DNA of 42,530 nucleotides from Edaphobacter sp. (GTDB lineage: Bacteria > Acidobacteriota > Terriglobia > Terriglobales > Acidobacteriaceae): contig JAOAPF010000313.1 of the NCBI GenBank assembly GCA_025462755.1, forward strand, positions 1-42,530, written 5' to 3'. Under the pieces are notes generated by a model that was not told where the DNA came from, did not search any database, and saw only the letters and a list, made by a program, of their open reading frames with translations. Within the stretch, counting starts at the first letter, position 1, and every line of letters begins with the position of its first letter. This document shows, piece by piece, positions 17,015-25,597 of the stretch. Made by a program: the position numbers and the translations under genes.

Positions 17015-17865
17015 ACCAACACGAGAAATCAGCAAAACACACCATCTTGCTCAACGGTGAACCCGTTGACGTTTGGGATGGACTGCAACAACGCGGCCGC
17101 ACAAATCGCCGTTGGAGGAGTTTGCTAGGGATTGGAAGTGTGGCATTGGCGGCTTGCCTTGCGATTGCGAAACCCGCACATGCTCTGGGTCTCGGTGTTT
17201 TTGACTCGATCTTCAGCTCGATCCAGAGCGACATGGGCAAGTCACTCTCAGAGATCCATCAAATCTCGCAATCCGTTCAGAAGCTCTATCAAACGACCAT
17301 GTGGCCTTTGGCTGCGATCAATCAGGCCCGGGGCTTTGTCTCGAACTCGATCACCAATTTCCGCGGCCAGATGGCGCAACTCTTCAATACCCCGATGTCG
17401 AGTGCAGTGACGCCTGGCCCTCAACAGTTCGAGTCAATCCTGCATAGCCGCCTCTCATCGCAGATCCCATCCCTTCAGACGAGCTTTACAAGCAACTATG
17501 GGTCGATCCCTCAGATGAACGTAGCTTCGCCGCAGGACCGCGTAATGATGGACATCGACGACGCACTGAGTCAGGAGAACCTCAAGACCACCTTGATTGC
17601 GGATCAAGGTGGGGATGTCATTCTCAATACCGCCAACCAAATGGAGAATCAGGTTGCGCTCAGTACACCCGGATCCAATCCCTATCTGACGGCCCAGGCT
17701 CAGGTCGCAAATCTCCGTTGCCAGGCCTACATACAAAAGATGTTAGCGGCTGAATTACGACAGGAAGCTGGCCGGCTCGCCCATGACAACGTTCTGGTCA
17801 AGCGCAGGACCACGTCCACACGCGGGGTCAACGGTCTGATCACTGGGGCGCTTACGAATCGATGA
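17011..17865 (+). CDS. VirB5/TrbJ-like secreted protein, first of a tandem pair
   Basis: A 284-residue protein with a basic cytoplasmic lead and an internal export signal ending near AKPAHALG (about 36-59), then an alpha-helical body as in VirB5/TrbJ proteins, which sit at the pilus tip or base. The end NGLITGALTNR is nearly the same as NGLVTGSLTSR in the next gene, and both share INQA, SPQ and related positions, so they are paralogues. It lies between VirB4 and VirB6, the standard place of virB5. Family assignment rests on layout, so confidence is moderate. Confidence 0.6.
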   Translation: MNQHEKSAKHTILLNGEPVDVWDGLQQRGRTNRRWRSLLGIGSVALAACLAIAKPAHALGLGVFDSIFSSIQSDMGKSLSEIHQISQSVQKLYQTTMWPLAAINQARGFVSNSITNFRGQMAQLFNTPMSSAVTPGPQQFESILHSRLSSQIPSLQTSFTSNYGSIPQMNVASPQDRVMMDIDDALSQENLKTTLIADQGGDVILNTANQMENQVALSTPGSNPYLTAQAQVANLRCQAYIQKMLAAELRQEAGRLAHDNVLVKRRTTSTRGVNGLITGALTNR

Positions 17866-17876
17866 GGAGGACGTTT

Positions 17877-18782
17877 ATGACTGACCCTAAGAAGAATCCA
17901 ACAAAATCGCGGAAAACATTTTTCCGGCGCAAACCCGAGCCCACTCTGCCCGACCCAACGAAGCTGATGCCAGCTACCGATTCGATGCAGCATTCAGAGC
18001 GGCCCTGGTACCGACCTACCCTCCTCAAGACCGCCGCTATCGGGTTGGGTTTACTGGTCATCATCCCGAATCGGGCCCACGGGCAATTTGGACTCGATAC
18101 TTCAGCCATCCTTGCAGCGCTGTCGAAGATGGAATCACTCATGAGCACATACATGGCTACTCCGCTCAAGACTATCAATCAGTACGAGCAGACGACGGCA
18201 AAGTACGAGCAAGAGGTGATGTATCCGATCGCCTCGATCAATCAGGCCAAGAGTTCGGTGTCGCAATTCGAAGGCCAGTTCAGCCAAATCAGCAACATGT
18301 TTCATGTCAGCGTTTCGAGTGCCACCCTGCCTCAGTCGCAAGGACTCGAGTCTCTTCTGCTCTCACGCAACACCGGATCTGTTCCCACGATCTCTTCACA
18401 GTTCCAGTCGGTGTACGGAGTGGTGATGTCACAGAACTCGGCGTCACCCCAGACGCGCACGATGACGGATATGACGGACGCCCAGGCTCAGGATGCCATG
18501 AAACGAGCCGTAGCTATCGACGCGTTGGCAGATGCCGAACTGGCAGAGGCAGATCAGATGGGGCAACAGATCTCGACGGCAGCGCCCGGCAGCGCACCGA
18601 TTCTTGAAGCAGAGGCTGACATCTGGGTGGTAAGGGCAAATGCCTACACCCAATCCGCCTTGGCTGAACTGATGCGCACCCGTGGCATCGATCTGGCGAA
18701 CCAAAGCAAAGCCGCAAAGCTCGGAGCAGCGAACGGGACCAGCACGAATGGTCTAGTTACAGGATCACTGACTAGCAGGTAA
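17877..18782 (+). CDS. VirB5/TrbJ-like secreted protein, second of a tandem pair
   Basis: A 301-residue paralogue of the preceding protein. A basic N-terminus is followed by a hydrophobic segment (about 50-68) ending in NRAHGQFG, then a helical body with AALSKMESLMSTYM, YPIASINQAKSSVSQFEGQ and the shared terminal NGLVTGSLTSR. The ATG at 17877 is chosen over the one at 17862 because GAGGAGGA lies at a suitable distance. A TrbJ-like tip or base protein is the best guess. Two diverged copies may form a mixed complex. Confidence 0.6.
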   Translation: MTDPKKNPTKSRKTFFRRKPEPTLPDPTKLMPATDSMQHSERPWYRPTLLKTAAIGLGLLVIIPNRAHGQFGLDTSAILAALSKMESLMSTYMATPLKTINQYEQTTAKYEQEVMYPIASINQAKSSVSQFEGQFSQISNMFHVSVSSATLPQSQGLESLLLSRNTGSVPTISSQFQSVYGVVMSQNSASPQTRTMTDMTDAQAQDAMKRAVAIDALADAELAEADQMGQQISTAAPGSAPILEAEADIWVVRANAYTQSALAELMRTRGIDLANQSKAAKLGAANGTSTNGLVTGSLTSR

Positions 18783-18787
18783 TCACT

Positions 18788-20605
18788 ATGTTCCTCGTGT
18801 TTGTTCATCCCGGAGTGTCGATGCTCGCGTTCTTCCAGGCGACGCAGTTGAACCTGTTTGAACGCTTTCTGACGCAAGCTGTAGCAGGCATCAATTCCAC
18901 CAACATCACGTCTGGGATGCAACAGGTCGCATACGTCGTCCTTCTCGTTGGCTTCCTGTGGCAGGTCTACCAATCCACACTACAGGGCGGCGACGTGCGT
19001 GGATTGGGAACCAATCTCATCAAGTATGTAGTCACTGCAGTTGTCGTGATGAACTACGGCGCGGTATTCACCACGGTCAATCAGGGATTCGTGAATGCCG
19101 GCAACTGGATCAGCAATGCGTCGGGTGCAGGTAATCTCTTTCAAAACTGGTCTAACGATCTGCAGACGCAATTCAATCAGGTGGGTTTCCAAAAACTCTG
19201 GGGCCTTGTAACAGCCGATCTCCCCGGCCTCCTCGATGCCCTTCTGATCCTCGTCGCTTACGTGTTGTATCCGTTCGTGATCGCGATCTTCGGGTTCTTT
19301 TACATCTTCTACGGAAGCATCCTGTACATCTTCGGCCCTATCGTCATCGCACTGATGCCACTTGGACCCACGAGCCGACTCGCAAAATCGTACATCGAGC
19401 ATGTCTTCATTTGGAATGCATGGCCGATCCTGTACGCCAGCTTCGGAGCATTGCTGAGCGCGATCCAGATGGGCCAGATCGGCCAGATGCTCAACCAGAA
19501 CAACTTCCTCGGCGGACTGGGAAATCTTGAGGGTTCGTTCCTCATCGGAGTTGCCAGCATCATCTTCTCGCTAGCTATCGCAGTGATTCCGTTCATTGCT
19601 AAGCGGATCGTGAGTGGCGATGTCGGCGCTACGGCGGGCACTCTGCTTGGGGCTACAGCCACGGCGTTGACGGCTGGGGTTGCGGCCGCAGAAGGGGCAG
19701 CAGCCGGAGCCGCAGCTGCGGGCGGGGGAACTTCCGCCGGGAGCGCGAGCGAGGGAGCGAAAAGTGCAGTAGGACAAAGTGGTTTTGCAAAACCCACATC
19801 CACTGCGAGTACTAATAGGCCCGCAAGTCCGCAAAGAGGTTCGGAGAGTACTTCAATGCAGGGGGGCAACACTCCATCGGATAACCAGGCGCCTGGAAAA
19901 ACGACTGGTCAAGGTCCCACTTCGTCCGACGGAAAGAGCCCTGGAATTCAGTCCGGTATCGGCGCGGCCTCGGATGGTTCTTCCGATTCGGAAATGGGCT
20001 CGTCCCCCACATTGATGGGCGATGCCCATGCGCAGCAGATACGCGACGACTTGCAGAGTGTTGGTGCAAACACTGGACGACCCTCATCGCCAACGGCATC
20101 ACAGACAAGCACCTCATCTGGGACGCAAGGTAGCAACAGGTCCTCCGGGAATCGTGGTTCGGGACCTTCTCGTTCAGGTGACCGATCTTCAGCTCCCAGA
20201 GCCAGCCGCTACAACATCGCTTCCTGGAGCGCCTACCATGCTGCGCGCCTCGCCACACAAGGTGTAGTTTCCGGTGGCAATACCCTGGGAGAGGCGGGAA
20301 GCAAGGCAATGAGTGCGGTCAAAGATCCCGTCAAGACAGCAGGAGCCATAGGCGGTGCCGCCGGCAAGGCAGCTGCTTCGGTGGCCAATGCAGCTTCAAA
20401 CGCCTCGCGAGTGGCTCGAACTGTAGGCGACGCTGTCTCTCATCCCGGCCAGACAGCACAAAAGGGGACGCAGGCCGTGACCGGAGCCGTAACCGGCGCC
20501 TTGGATCAAGCAGCTTCGACGGTCAAAGCTTCCGTAAGTGCGGTGAAGTCGGGTTTCTCCCGAGGTTACGACCAGTCCAGACGGGACAAAGACAGGAAAG
20601 CATAG
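18788..20605 (+). CDS. trbL: VirB6/TrbL-like polytopic membrane protein with Ser/Gly-rich tail
   Basis: A 605-residue protein. The first half has about six membrane segments (roughly 43-62, 77-97, 145-185, 205-230 and 252-275) with YIEHVFIWNAWPILYASFGALL, typical of the TrbL/VirB6 platform that guides DNA through the inner membrane. From about residue 280 the sequence turns into an Ala/Gly-rich helix and then a long Ser/Gly/Pro/Thr-rich, probably disordered segment, ending in Ala-rich helical repeats and a basic end (SRRDKDRKA). Long variable C-termini are common in this family. Confidence 0.85.
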   Translation: MFLVFVHPGVSMLAFFQATQLNLFERFLTQAVAGINSTNITSGMQQVAYVVLLVGFLWQVYQSTLQGGDVRGLGTNLIKYVVTAVVVMNYGAVFTTVNQGFVNAGNWISNASGAGNLFQNWSNDLQTQFNQVGFQKLWGLVTADLPGLLDALLILVAYVLYPFVIAIFGFFYIFYGSILYIFGPIVIALMPLGPTSRLAKSYIEHVFIWNAWPILYASFGALLSAIQMGQIGQMLNQNNFLGGLGNLEGSFLIGVASIIFSLAIAVIPFIAKRIVSGDVGATAGTLLGATATALTAGVAAAEGAAAGAAAAGGGTSAGSASEGAKSAVGQSGFAKPTSTASTNRPASPQRGSESTSMQGGNTPSDNQAPGKTTGQGPTSSDGKSPGIQSGIGAASDGSSDSEMGSSPTLMGDAHAQQIRDDLQSVGANTGRPSSPTASQTSTSSGTQGSNRSSGNRGSGPSRSGDRSSAPRASRYNIASWSAYHAARLATQGVVSGGNTLGEAGSKAMSAVKDPVKTAGAIGGAAGKAAASVANAASNASRVARTVGDAVSHPGQTAQKGTQAVTGAVTGALDQAASTVKASVSAVKSGFSRGYDQSRRDKDRKA

Positions 20606-20624
20606 AGCACACGAGGAGTGAATC

Positions 20625-21347
20625 ATGCCAAACGCAAAAACCATCACGAATGATTCCGATATTGCAGCCCGCCCTAAATATTACGAGCCATATGGAGTGG
20701 AAATAGCGAGCGGCAACAGAGCCTGGGTACTCGCGGCTCTGATGAGCGCGGTGGCACTTCTTTCGCTTGCCATGCTCTTCTTCGTTCGCATGCAGCCACC
20801 CACGATCATCCGGATAGGGCCGACCGGAGAAGCTGTGGTGCTGGGTAAGCCTGGATCTGGAACTCAAAACAACTCCGCTGCAAGCGGGAGGGATGCGTTC
20901 CTCGATCAGGCCTTTGTGAAGCGGTTCCTGGCGAACTATCTGAATTACTCACCTGCGAACGTCGACGACCGATGGGCATCGAGCCTCAATATGATGACTC
21001 GCAATCGCCGCAACGAAACTCTCAAGGCGTTGGCCGCGGATAACACGCGGGGAAAGATTGATGAGGAACAGATTCAATCCGTCTTCCATCTGCGGGAGAT
21101 CGATCCGGATCCCAGCGATCCCCTTGCCTTCCTCATCTACGGCGTAAAAGACGTCCATCACCTGACCAATGGGACTGAGGTCACTGACCACTTTGTGAAC
21201 GAGTATCGTGTGAGGCTCATCGCCGATCGGCGTTCCGATGTCAACCCTGACGGGCTTTGGATTGCGGATTACAGCGAACGACCAATCGATGGAGAGCGCC
21301 GCGACCGCATCCTGGCAGCCATTGATCGCGAAATTACGAATCAATAA
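20625..21347 (+). CDS. virB8: VirB8/TrbF-like protein
   Basis: A 240-residue bitopic protein: a short cytoplasmic N-terminus, one membrane helix (about 33-55, WVLAALMSAVALLSLAMLFF) and a periplasmic NTF2-like domain with a FLANYLNYSPANVDDRW start, as in VirB8/TrbF. VirB8 nucleates the inner-membrane complex. It follows the TrbL-like gene by 19 bases with GAGGAG before its start. The family call rests on topology, domain pattern and position. Confidence 0.75.
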   Translation: MPNAKTITNDSDIAARPKYYEPYGVEIASGNRAWVLAALMSAVALLSLAMLFFVRMQPPTIIRIGPTGEAVVLGKPGSGTQNNSAASGRDAFLDQAFVKRFLANYLNYSPANVDDRWASSLNMMTRNRRNETLKALAADNTRGKIDEEQIQSVFHLREIDPDPSDPLAFLIYGVKDVHHLTNGTEVTDHFVNEYRVRLIADRRSDVNPDGLWIADYSERPIDGERRDRILAAIDREITNQ

Positions 21348-21358
21348 AGGAGCCGGAA

Positions 21359-21655
21359 ATGGAAACAGCATTAGCGAAATCAGTGGACGAGCGACCACAG
21401 CTCGTTCAACCGTCGGGTCCAAAGCGTGGTCGAAAGTCGCGGCAGCCCGAAGAGGTGGCCAGATTCTTCCTTGCCAAGGAAGGTTCATCACCGGCCAAAC
21501 CAGAGCTCGGCCAGGAGGCGGAAAACGAAAGCGACGCTTTGATCAAAGCATTTCAATCCAAGGGAAGCGTGATCTATGTCGTCACGGCATACCGTGCAGA
21601 AGCAGAAGTGCAAGGGGGCAATCCCATTCTGGTAAAACGCCCCTTGGAGAAGTAG
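21359..21655 (+). CDS. Small basic-motif protein, unknown
   Basis: A 98-residue soluble protein that I do not recognise. Residues about 20-30 hold GPKRGRKSRQ, an AT-hook-like basic stretch. The middle is acidic and the end (SVIYVVTAYRAEAEVQGG) is likely a beta-hairpin. It has GGAG before its start and sits 11 bases after VirB8, so it belongs to the operon. A 246-base gap without a gene follows before the polymerase-like gene. A DNA-binding or regulatory role is conceivable but not shown. Confidence 0.55.
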   Translation: METALAKSVDERPQLVQPSGPKRGRKSRQPEEVARFFLAKEGSSPAKPELGQEAENESDALIKAFQSKGSVIYVVTAYRAEAEVQGGNPILVKRPLEK

Positions 21656-21901
21656 AAGGCAAGTAGGTCAGCCGCGAATTTCAAAGAGGAGACACACCTA
21701 TCACTAGGCCACTGTCAGCCTCTCTTGAACCCTTATCGCAGCGGCGATGAGGAATTCCATGCTGACCCGGTTTCTTCCTTGAGACCTGGTTCGGTTTACA
21801 GCCACCCCTAACACGGGCAACCAGGACGAGAGGGATGCGGAACTCGGGACAGCGAGATCTCCCAATCACTCTTCTGGAGCGCCAGACAAGTGAGGAGAAC
21901 G

Positions 21902-24454
21902 ATGACAGCGAATAGCACACAATCCGCAACGAAGGACTCGACGCTCATTCTTGAGCTGAAGATCGACGCGAATGGAGAGGTCTATCGCAAGGCCACCAAG
22001 CTAGCCCGGAAGGACACGCTCGAGGGAAAGCTCCTCGCGCAACTCTATCCCGGCATTCATGTAGCGCGTGTCAGCGTGCCCATGGAGTTGACGCCCTACG
22101 AGCAATCGTTGGTCGAAAACCGAATGGCGCAGCTTTCCTATGGAGGAGTGGAGTACAAGCTTGTGGGTGCGAGTGGATCAGCGAAGGATGGAAAGTTCTA
22201 CTTCGTCGATCAGGCTTACGCGAAGTCCATTGCTCAGCGCTTTCAGCATTGGCCGGAAGCAGCGATCGTCTATTTTTCGATCCTGATCTCCGACTGCAAA
22301 CTTGTCTTGACGGAGCCCGATCTACGCATTGTTGTTGTCGAGGACCATGTCCTCGGCACCAATGACTGCCGCGGATGGCTTCGCGAATCTCTCTACCTTA
22401 AACTCCATCTCAGCACCGATCGATTCTGCCAGTTCCGTCTGGCGTTCGATGCGCGTGAATCCAAGCAAGCCAAAGGCGCTGTGAAGGCAATGAGCGATCG
22501 CGTGGCTGACAAGCTCGGGGTCGATATCATTCTTCCGGAAAGTGCCTGCAAACCCAGTCTGAAAGGAAGTGTTCGCTTCATCCCGCAGATTGGAACCTCT
22601 GGTCGGCTGTTTGCCGGCCCTGCAGTGCTCGGAATCAAACAATGGTCTCGAGTCTCTGAATATGGGTCGAGTTACACGCTGATCGAACATGCTTCGGACG
22701 AATCCCTTCAACTCGAGATCATTCCTCGAGCCATCGAGGAAGTTCGTAAAGTTCGAAAGGCTTGGGATGACGGGGACTACCAAGGCCTACTCGCATTACT
22801 AGGCAGGTCCGAAGAAGAGTCGTCATTCGATGACAGCTTTGATCCGGAGGCAATCGAGGGCGATACCAATCCTCAATCCGAGGGCCGGGATCCAGCGGAG
22901 GCGGCGCTTCTGGCAGACAAGAGTGGAAACGCCATCCGGTTTCCATACGTGTCGAACCAGATCAACCGCAAACTCGCGCGCTGGGCCTTTCGCACCTTCA
23001 CAAGCGGTGGTCTCCGTCTACCGGCGTTCGCCCTGGTAGATGATGGAGTCCTCTTTGAGCACGAGGGTAAGATCCTCTCTGCATCCGACTGGATCCCTGA
23101 GAATACTGCGATCACCTCCCTGACAGCTGAGCAAAGCCTCTGTGTCCGTTATCCCATACGGATGCAGGAGGACTTGCTGCCAGTACGCCATCTCAATGAC
23201 GGCGAACTGGTTACCATGCTGACAGGGGCGCTACGCATTTCATTGCCGGAGTCTCTTGTCTCCTACATTCTCAAACACCAGCTCCGCATGCGGGGATCGT
23301 ACATCCTGCACTCGGTGACGGCGGCCAAGAATGGCGGGGACTTCGACTTCGACACAATCTGCACCATCCCATCCGATCAGTTCCCGAAGTTCGTTACGGG
23401 CCGCATCGTGTATGGAGAACAGTTCCGGCAGGAAAAGACGAAGCACAAAAAGGCCAAATCTCCCTGGTGGAATGTCTATCTGGTCGCCATGAAAGCGAGG
23501 GGTAACAAGATCGGCACCATCACCGATCTGAAGACCTCTTGCCTTGCTGCTGGACGTCCGGATCTCGCTTACAAGCTTGTCGAGCAATTACAGAACGCGC
23601 TCGATTCGCTCAAGCACAAAGTTGACATCGATGAGTCTGTCGTTAGCGACATCCGAAAAGAGGTTAGTCAGGCTCCCTGGCTCCGCTACAAGCGGGAGCG
23701 CAGGGTCTCGGACATGCCACTTCACCTTGATGTAGCCGACACAGATAAAGTCGGACGACTCTACAACATCCTACGCAAGGAATTTGGCGACATCCTCTCG
23801 GAACGCATGGCTATCGAGGACTTCCGCGGACTCTTCTCTGGGGCAACTGTGACCAAAGAGATGTTCGAAGAATGCCAATTGGTCAATTCGATCTTTGCAG
23901 ATGTTGCTACCCAAATTACCGAGCGCGAGGAACAACTCAGGCTCGAATACAACAATGCTCAGGCGCTCTGGGAAGCAGTGCGCAAGAGCGAAGACAGAGA
24001 CCAGCGCAAGTCTGCGGTGATTGCGAGAAACAAAGCGCAAGCTGCCCTTTGGGAGTATGAGCAGGAGTCCAAAGATCAGTTCAGTTCACTGGCTTTGTTT
24101 ATGCACTACTGGGCGGAAGGTAAAGAGGACAACCGGCGTGGCTGGGCACAGGCGATGAGCGCCATCGTCACCAATGGCCGCGGCTCGGGCGCTGCTCTTT
24201 TCCAGACTTTCGCTCAGGAAGTCGTTGATGCTTTTGCCGAGCAGGCCGGGGGAGAAAGTTTTCCGGTACGTCGGCCAAAGATCGTAACAGGCTTCGTTCG
24301 CTTCGACGATCAGCAACGGGCATTTCTCGTTGAGCTGATCGAGAATCCGAACGGAGAAACCGGGGAGAAGCGTACTTTCCTCTTTCAGTACAGGGGGAAG
24401 AGGACGCTCATCTTCGAAGACACGAGCATTCCACGAACGTCGGAAGGCTCCTAA
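21902..24454 (+). CDS. Divergent single-chain DPBB RNA polymerase-like protein
   Basis: 850 residues, no signal peptide. A first barrel-like part has LGVDIILPES followed by Lys217 and Lys221-Gly222 (CKPSLKG), resembling the paired catalytic-site lysines of RNA polymerase beta. A second has RYPIRMQEDLLPV (Arg416, Pro418), recalling R.P.LH..D, then GGDFDFD with Asp480, Asp482 and Asp484, in the place of the metal-binding DFDGD of beta-prime, YonO and eukaryotic RdRPs. Downstream NKIGTITD (535-542) and ALDSLKHKVD (Asp568, Lys571) match the IG.itn and D..K signatures after the catalytic loop. About 690-750 looks coiled-coil. The invariant motif Gly is Phe here. The gene sits in the secretion operon between the 98-residue protein and a VirB9-like gene. 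Family membership is inferred from motifs; template and activity are unknown. Confidence 0.62.
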   Translation: MTANSTQSATKDSTLILELKIDANGEVYRKATKLARKDTLEGKLLAQLYPGIHVARVSVPMELTPYEQSLVENRMAQLSYGGVEYKLVGASGSAKDGKFYFVDQAYAKSIAQRFQHWPEAAIVYFSILISDCKLVLTEPDLRIVVVEDHVLGTNDCRGWLRESLYLKLHLSTDRFCQFRLAFDARESKQAKGAVKAMSDRVADKLGVDIILPESACKPSLKGSVRFIPQIGTSGRLFAGPAVLGIKQWSRVSEYGSSYTLIEHASDESLQLEIIPRAIEEVRKVRKAWDDGDYQGLLALLGRSEEESSFDDSFDPEAIEGDTNPQSEGRDPAEAALLADKSGNAIRFPYVSNQINRKLARWAFRTFTSGGLRLPAFALVDDGVLFEHEGKILSASDWIPENTAITSLTAEQSLCVRYPIRMQEDLLPVRHLNDGELVTMLTGALRISLPESLVSYILKHQLRMRGSYILHSVTAAKNGGDFDFDTICTIPSDQFPKFVTGRIVYGEQFRQEKTKHKKAKSPWWNVYLVAMKARGNKIGTITDLKTSCLAAGRPDLAYKLVEQLQNALDSLKHKVDIDESVVSDIRKEVSQAPWLRYKRERRVSDMPLHLDVADTDKVGRLYNILRKEFGDILSERMAIEDFRGLFSGATVTKEMFEECQLVNSIFADVATQITEREEQLRLEYNNAQALWEAVRKSEDRDQRKSAVIARNKAQAALWEYEQESKDQFSSLALFMHYWAEGKEDNRRGWAQAMSAIVTNGRGSGAALFQTFAQEVVDAFAEQAGGESFPVRRPKIVTGFVRFDDQQRAFLVELIENPNGETGEKRTFLFQYRGKRTLIFEDTSIPRTSEGS

Positions 24455-24461
24455 CCTGTGC

Positions 24462-24492
24462 GATGAGGCTGAGTCAGTGACTCGGCCTCATC
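24462..24492. repeat. Near-perfect 31-base palindrome between polymerase-like and VirB9-like genes
   Basis: GATGAGGC at 24462-24469 pairs with GCCTCATC at 24485-24492. The stem continues inward through TGAGTCA and TGACTC to a tiny loop centred on 24477, with one G-T wobble pair. No T tract follows. The core TGAGTCA/TGACTC is the same word pair that builds the array at 11733, though in the opposite order. It could be a protein-binding palindrome or an RNA processing hairpin that separates expression of the two genes. Confidence 0.6.
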
Positions 24493-24521
24493 CTGAAGCG
24501 CCTCGGAAACTGGAGGTTCCC

Positions 24522-25358
24522 ATGAGGTCATTCCTTTTCGCCGCAGTTGCCGCCACATCCCTGTCCGCATGTGCTCAGACGACGAACTTCAATCAGGTAC
24601 AGCATATCCAAACGGCACTCAACCACCTCACGGTTGTCGATCTGGGTGAGCCCGTCATCAACCTGGCCGTGGCGGAGCCGGACGCCTTCGAAATTGAGCG
24701 ACACGACGACAAAGTGTTTATCAAGCCCCTCCGCGAAGGTATTTCTACAAATCTCTTCATCTGGACAACGGACCGTCAGCTCACCTATGAGATCGATCCG
24801 GCCGGTGACGTAGCGAAGATGAACGTCATCGTTCGCAATGCTCCCCAACCTTTATCCCGTATCGCTGCGGTCGAGGATGACGACCGGAAGATGCAGAAGA
24901 TAGCCGCACTGGTTCTCACACAGGCCCTCATGGGAACAGAGGATATCGCTCATGACAACGCCAAGGCTCCTGCGACTGGAGTGGTGGTCGAGTTGAATCA
25001 GGTGTTCCGGTCCAAGACGGATCTTTATATCCGCTACACCATGACGAATCAGTCGAAAGCGCCCTTCCGGATTACAACCCCGGACGTGTACCAGGCCGAA
25101 CCGACGCAAACGCCCATCTCCATCCTCAGCCTGCGAGATCATCAGCTGTCATCCGAAGCATTCGCCGCATTCAAATCGAAGCAAGGGCTGAGCCTGCCGG
25201 TAGCGGGCGCAGAATCGCAGGTCAAGGACCTTCAGCCAGGTCAAAAGTCCATCGGGGTGATCTGCATCCACAGCTCCCAGACGAATCCTCCACATATCTA
25301 TCAACTGCTATTCGGTTCCAGCCAAAGCGGGATGATCACTGTTGAGACGGTTCTGTAG
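24522..25358 (+). CDS. virB9: VirB9/TrbG-like lipoprotein, intact second copy
   Basis: A 278-residue protein with a lipoprotein signal (LSAC at about 15-18), then an N-terminal domain with VVDLGEPVINLAVAEPDAFE and KVFIKPLREGISTNLFIWT, the VirB9/TrbG pattern, and a C-terminal beta domain with LYIRYTMTNQSKAPFRI. The ATG at 24522 follows TGGAGG; the frame is open further up without meaning. It resembles the broken gene at 9244 only distantly (compare YVYVKPI with KVFIKPL), so the two are not recent duplicates. The acylated Cys suggests it combines VirB7 and VirB9 roles. Confidence 0.72.
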   Translation: MRSFLFAAVAATSLSACAQTTNFNQVQHIQTALNHLTVVDLGEPVINLAVAEPDAFEIERHDDKVFIKPLREGISTNLFIWTTDRQLTYEIDPAGDVAKMNVIVRNAPQPLSRIAAVEDDDRKMQKIAALVLTQALMGTEDIAHDNAKAPATGVVVELNQVFRSKTDLYIRYTMTNQSKAPFRITTPDVYQAEPTQTPISILSLRDHQLSSEAFAAFKSKQGLSLPVAGAESQVKDLQPGQKSIGVICIHSSQTNPPHIYQLLFGSSQSGMITVETVL

Positions 25359-25360
25359 CC

Positions 25361-25597
25361 ATGAAACCGCAGGGGTATGTGACGTTCGCCGAAATGCGGC
25401 GGGCTCTACGCAGGATCTATCGGGAAGATGGCGAGACCAATCTCCATAAAGCGCTCCTCCTTGCGTTGGCCGACGATCTGAGGCCGATCGATCAGAAGGG
25501 TCGGTGGCGTCCCAACAATCTGCTGGTTCTGCTGGCGGTCCTGTTAATAGCACTCCTCGGCATATTCCTTTACTTCAGCATCGGAGTTCCAAGATGA
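25361..25597 (+). CDS. Small single-pass membrane protein
   Basis: A 78-residue protein with a soluble helical N-terminus (TFAEMRRALRRIYREDGE) and a strong membrane helix near the end (about 52-74, NNLLVLLAVLLIALLGIFLYF). It is not recognised. It starts 2 bases after the VirB9-like gene and overlaps the coupling ATPase start (ATGA), so it is coupled to both. It may anchor or regulate the coupling protein. Confidence 0.65.
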   Translation: MKPQGYVTFAEMRRALRRIYREDGETNLHKALLLALADDLRPIDQKGRWRPNNLLVLLAVLLIALLGIFLYFSIGVPR

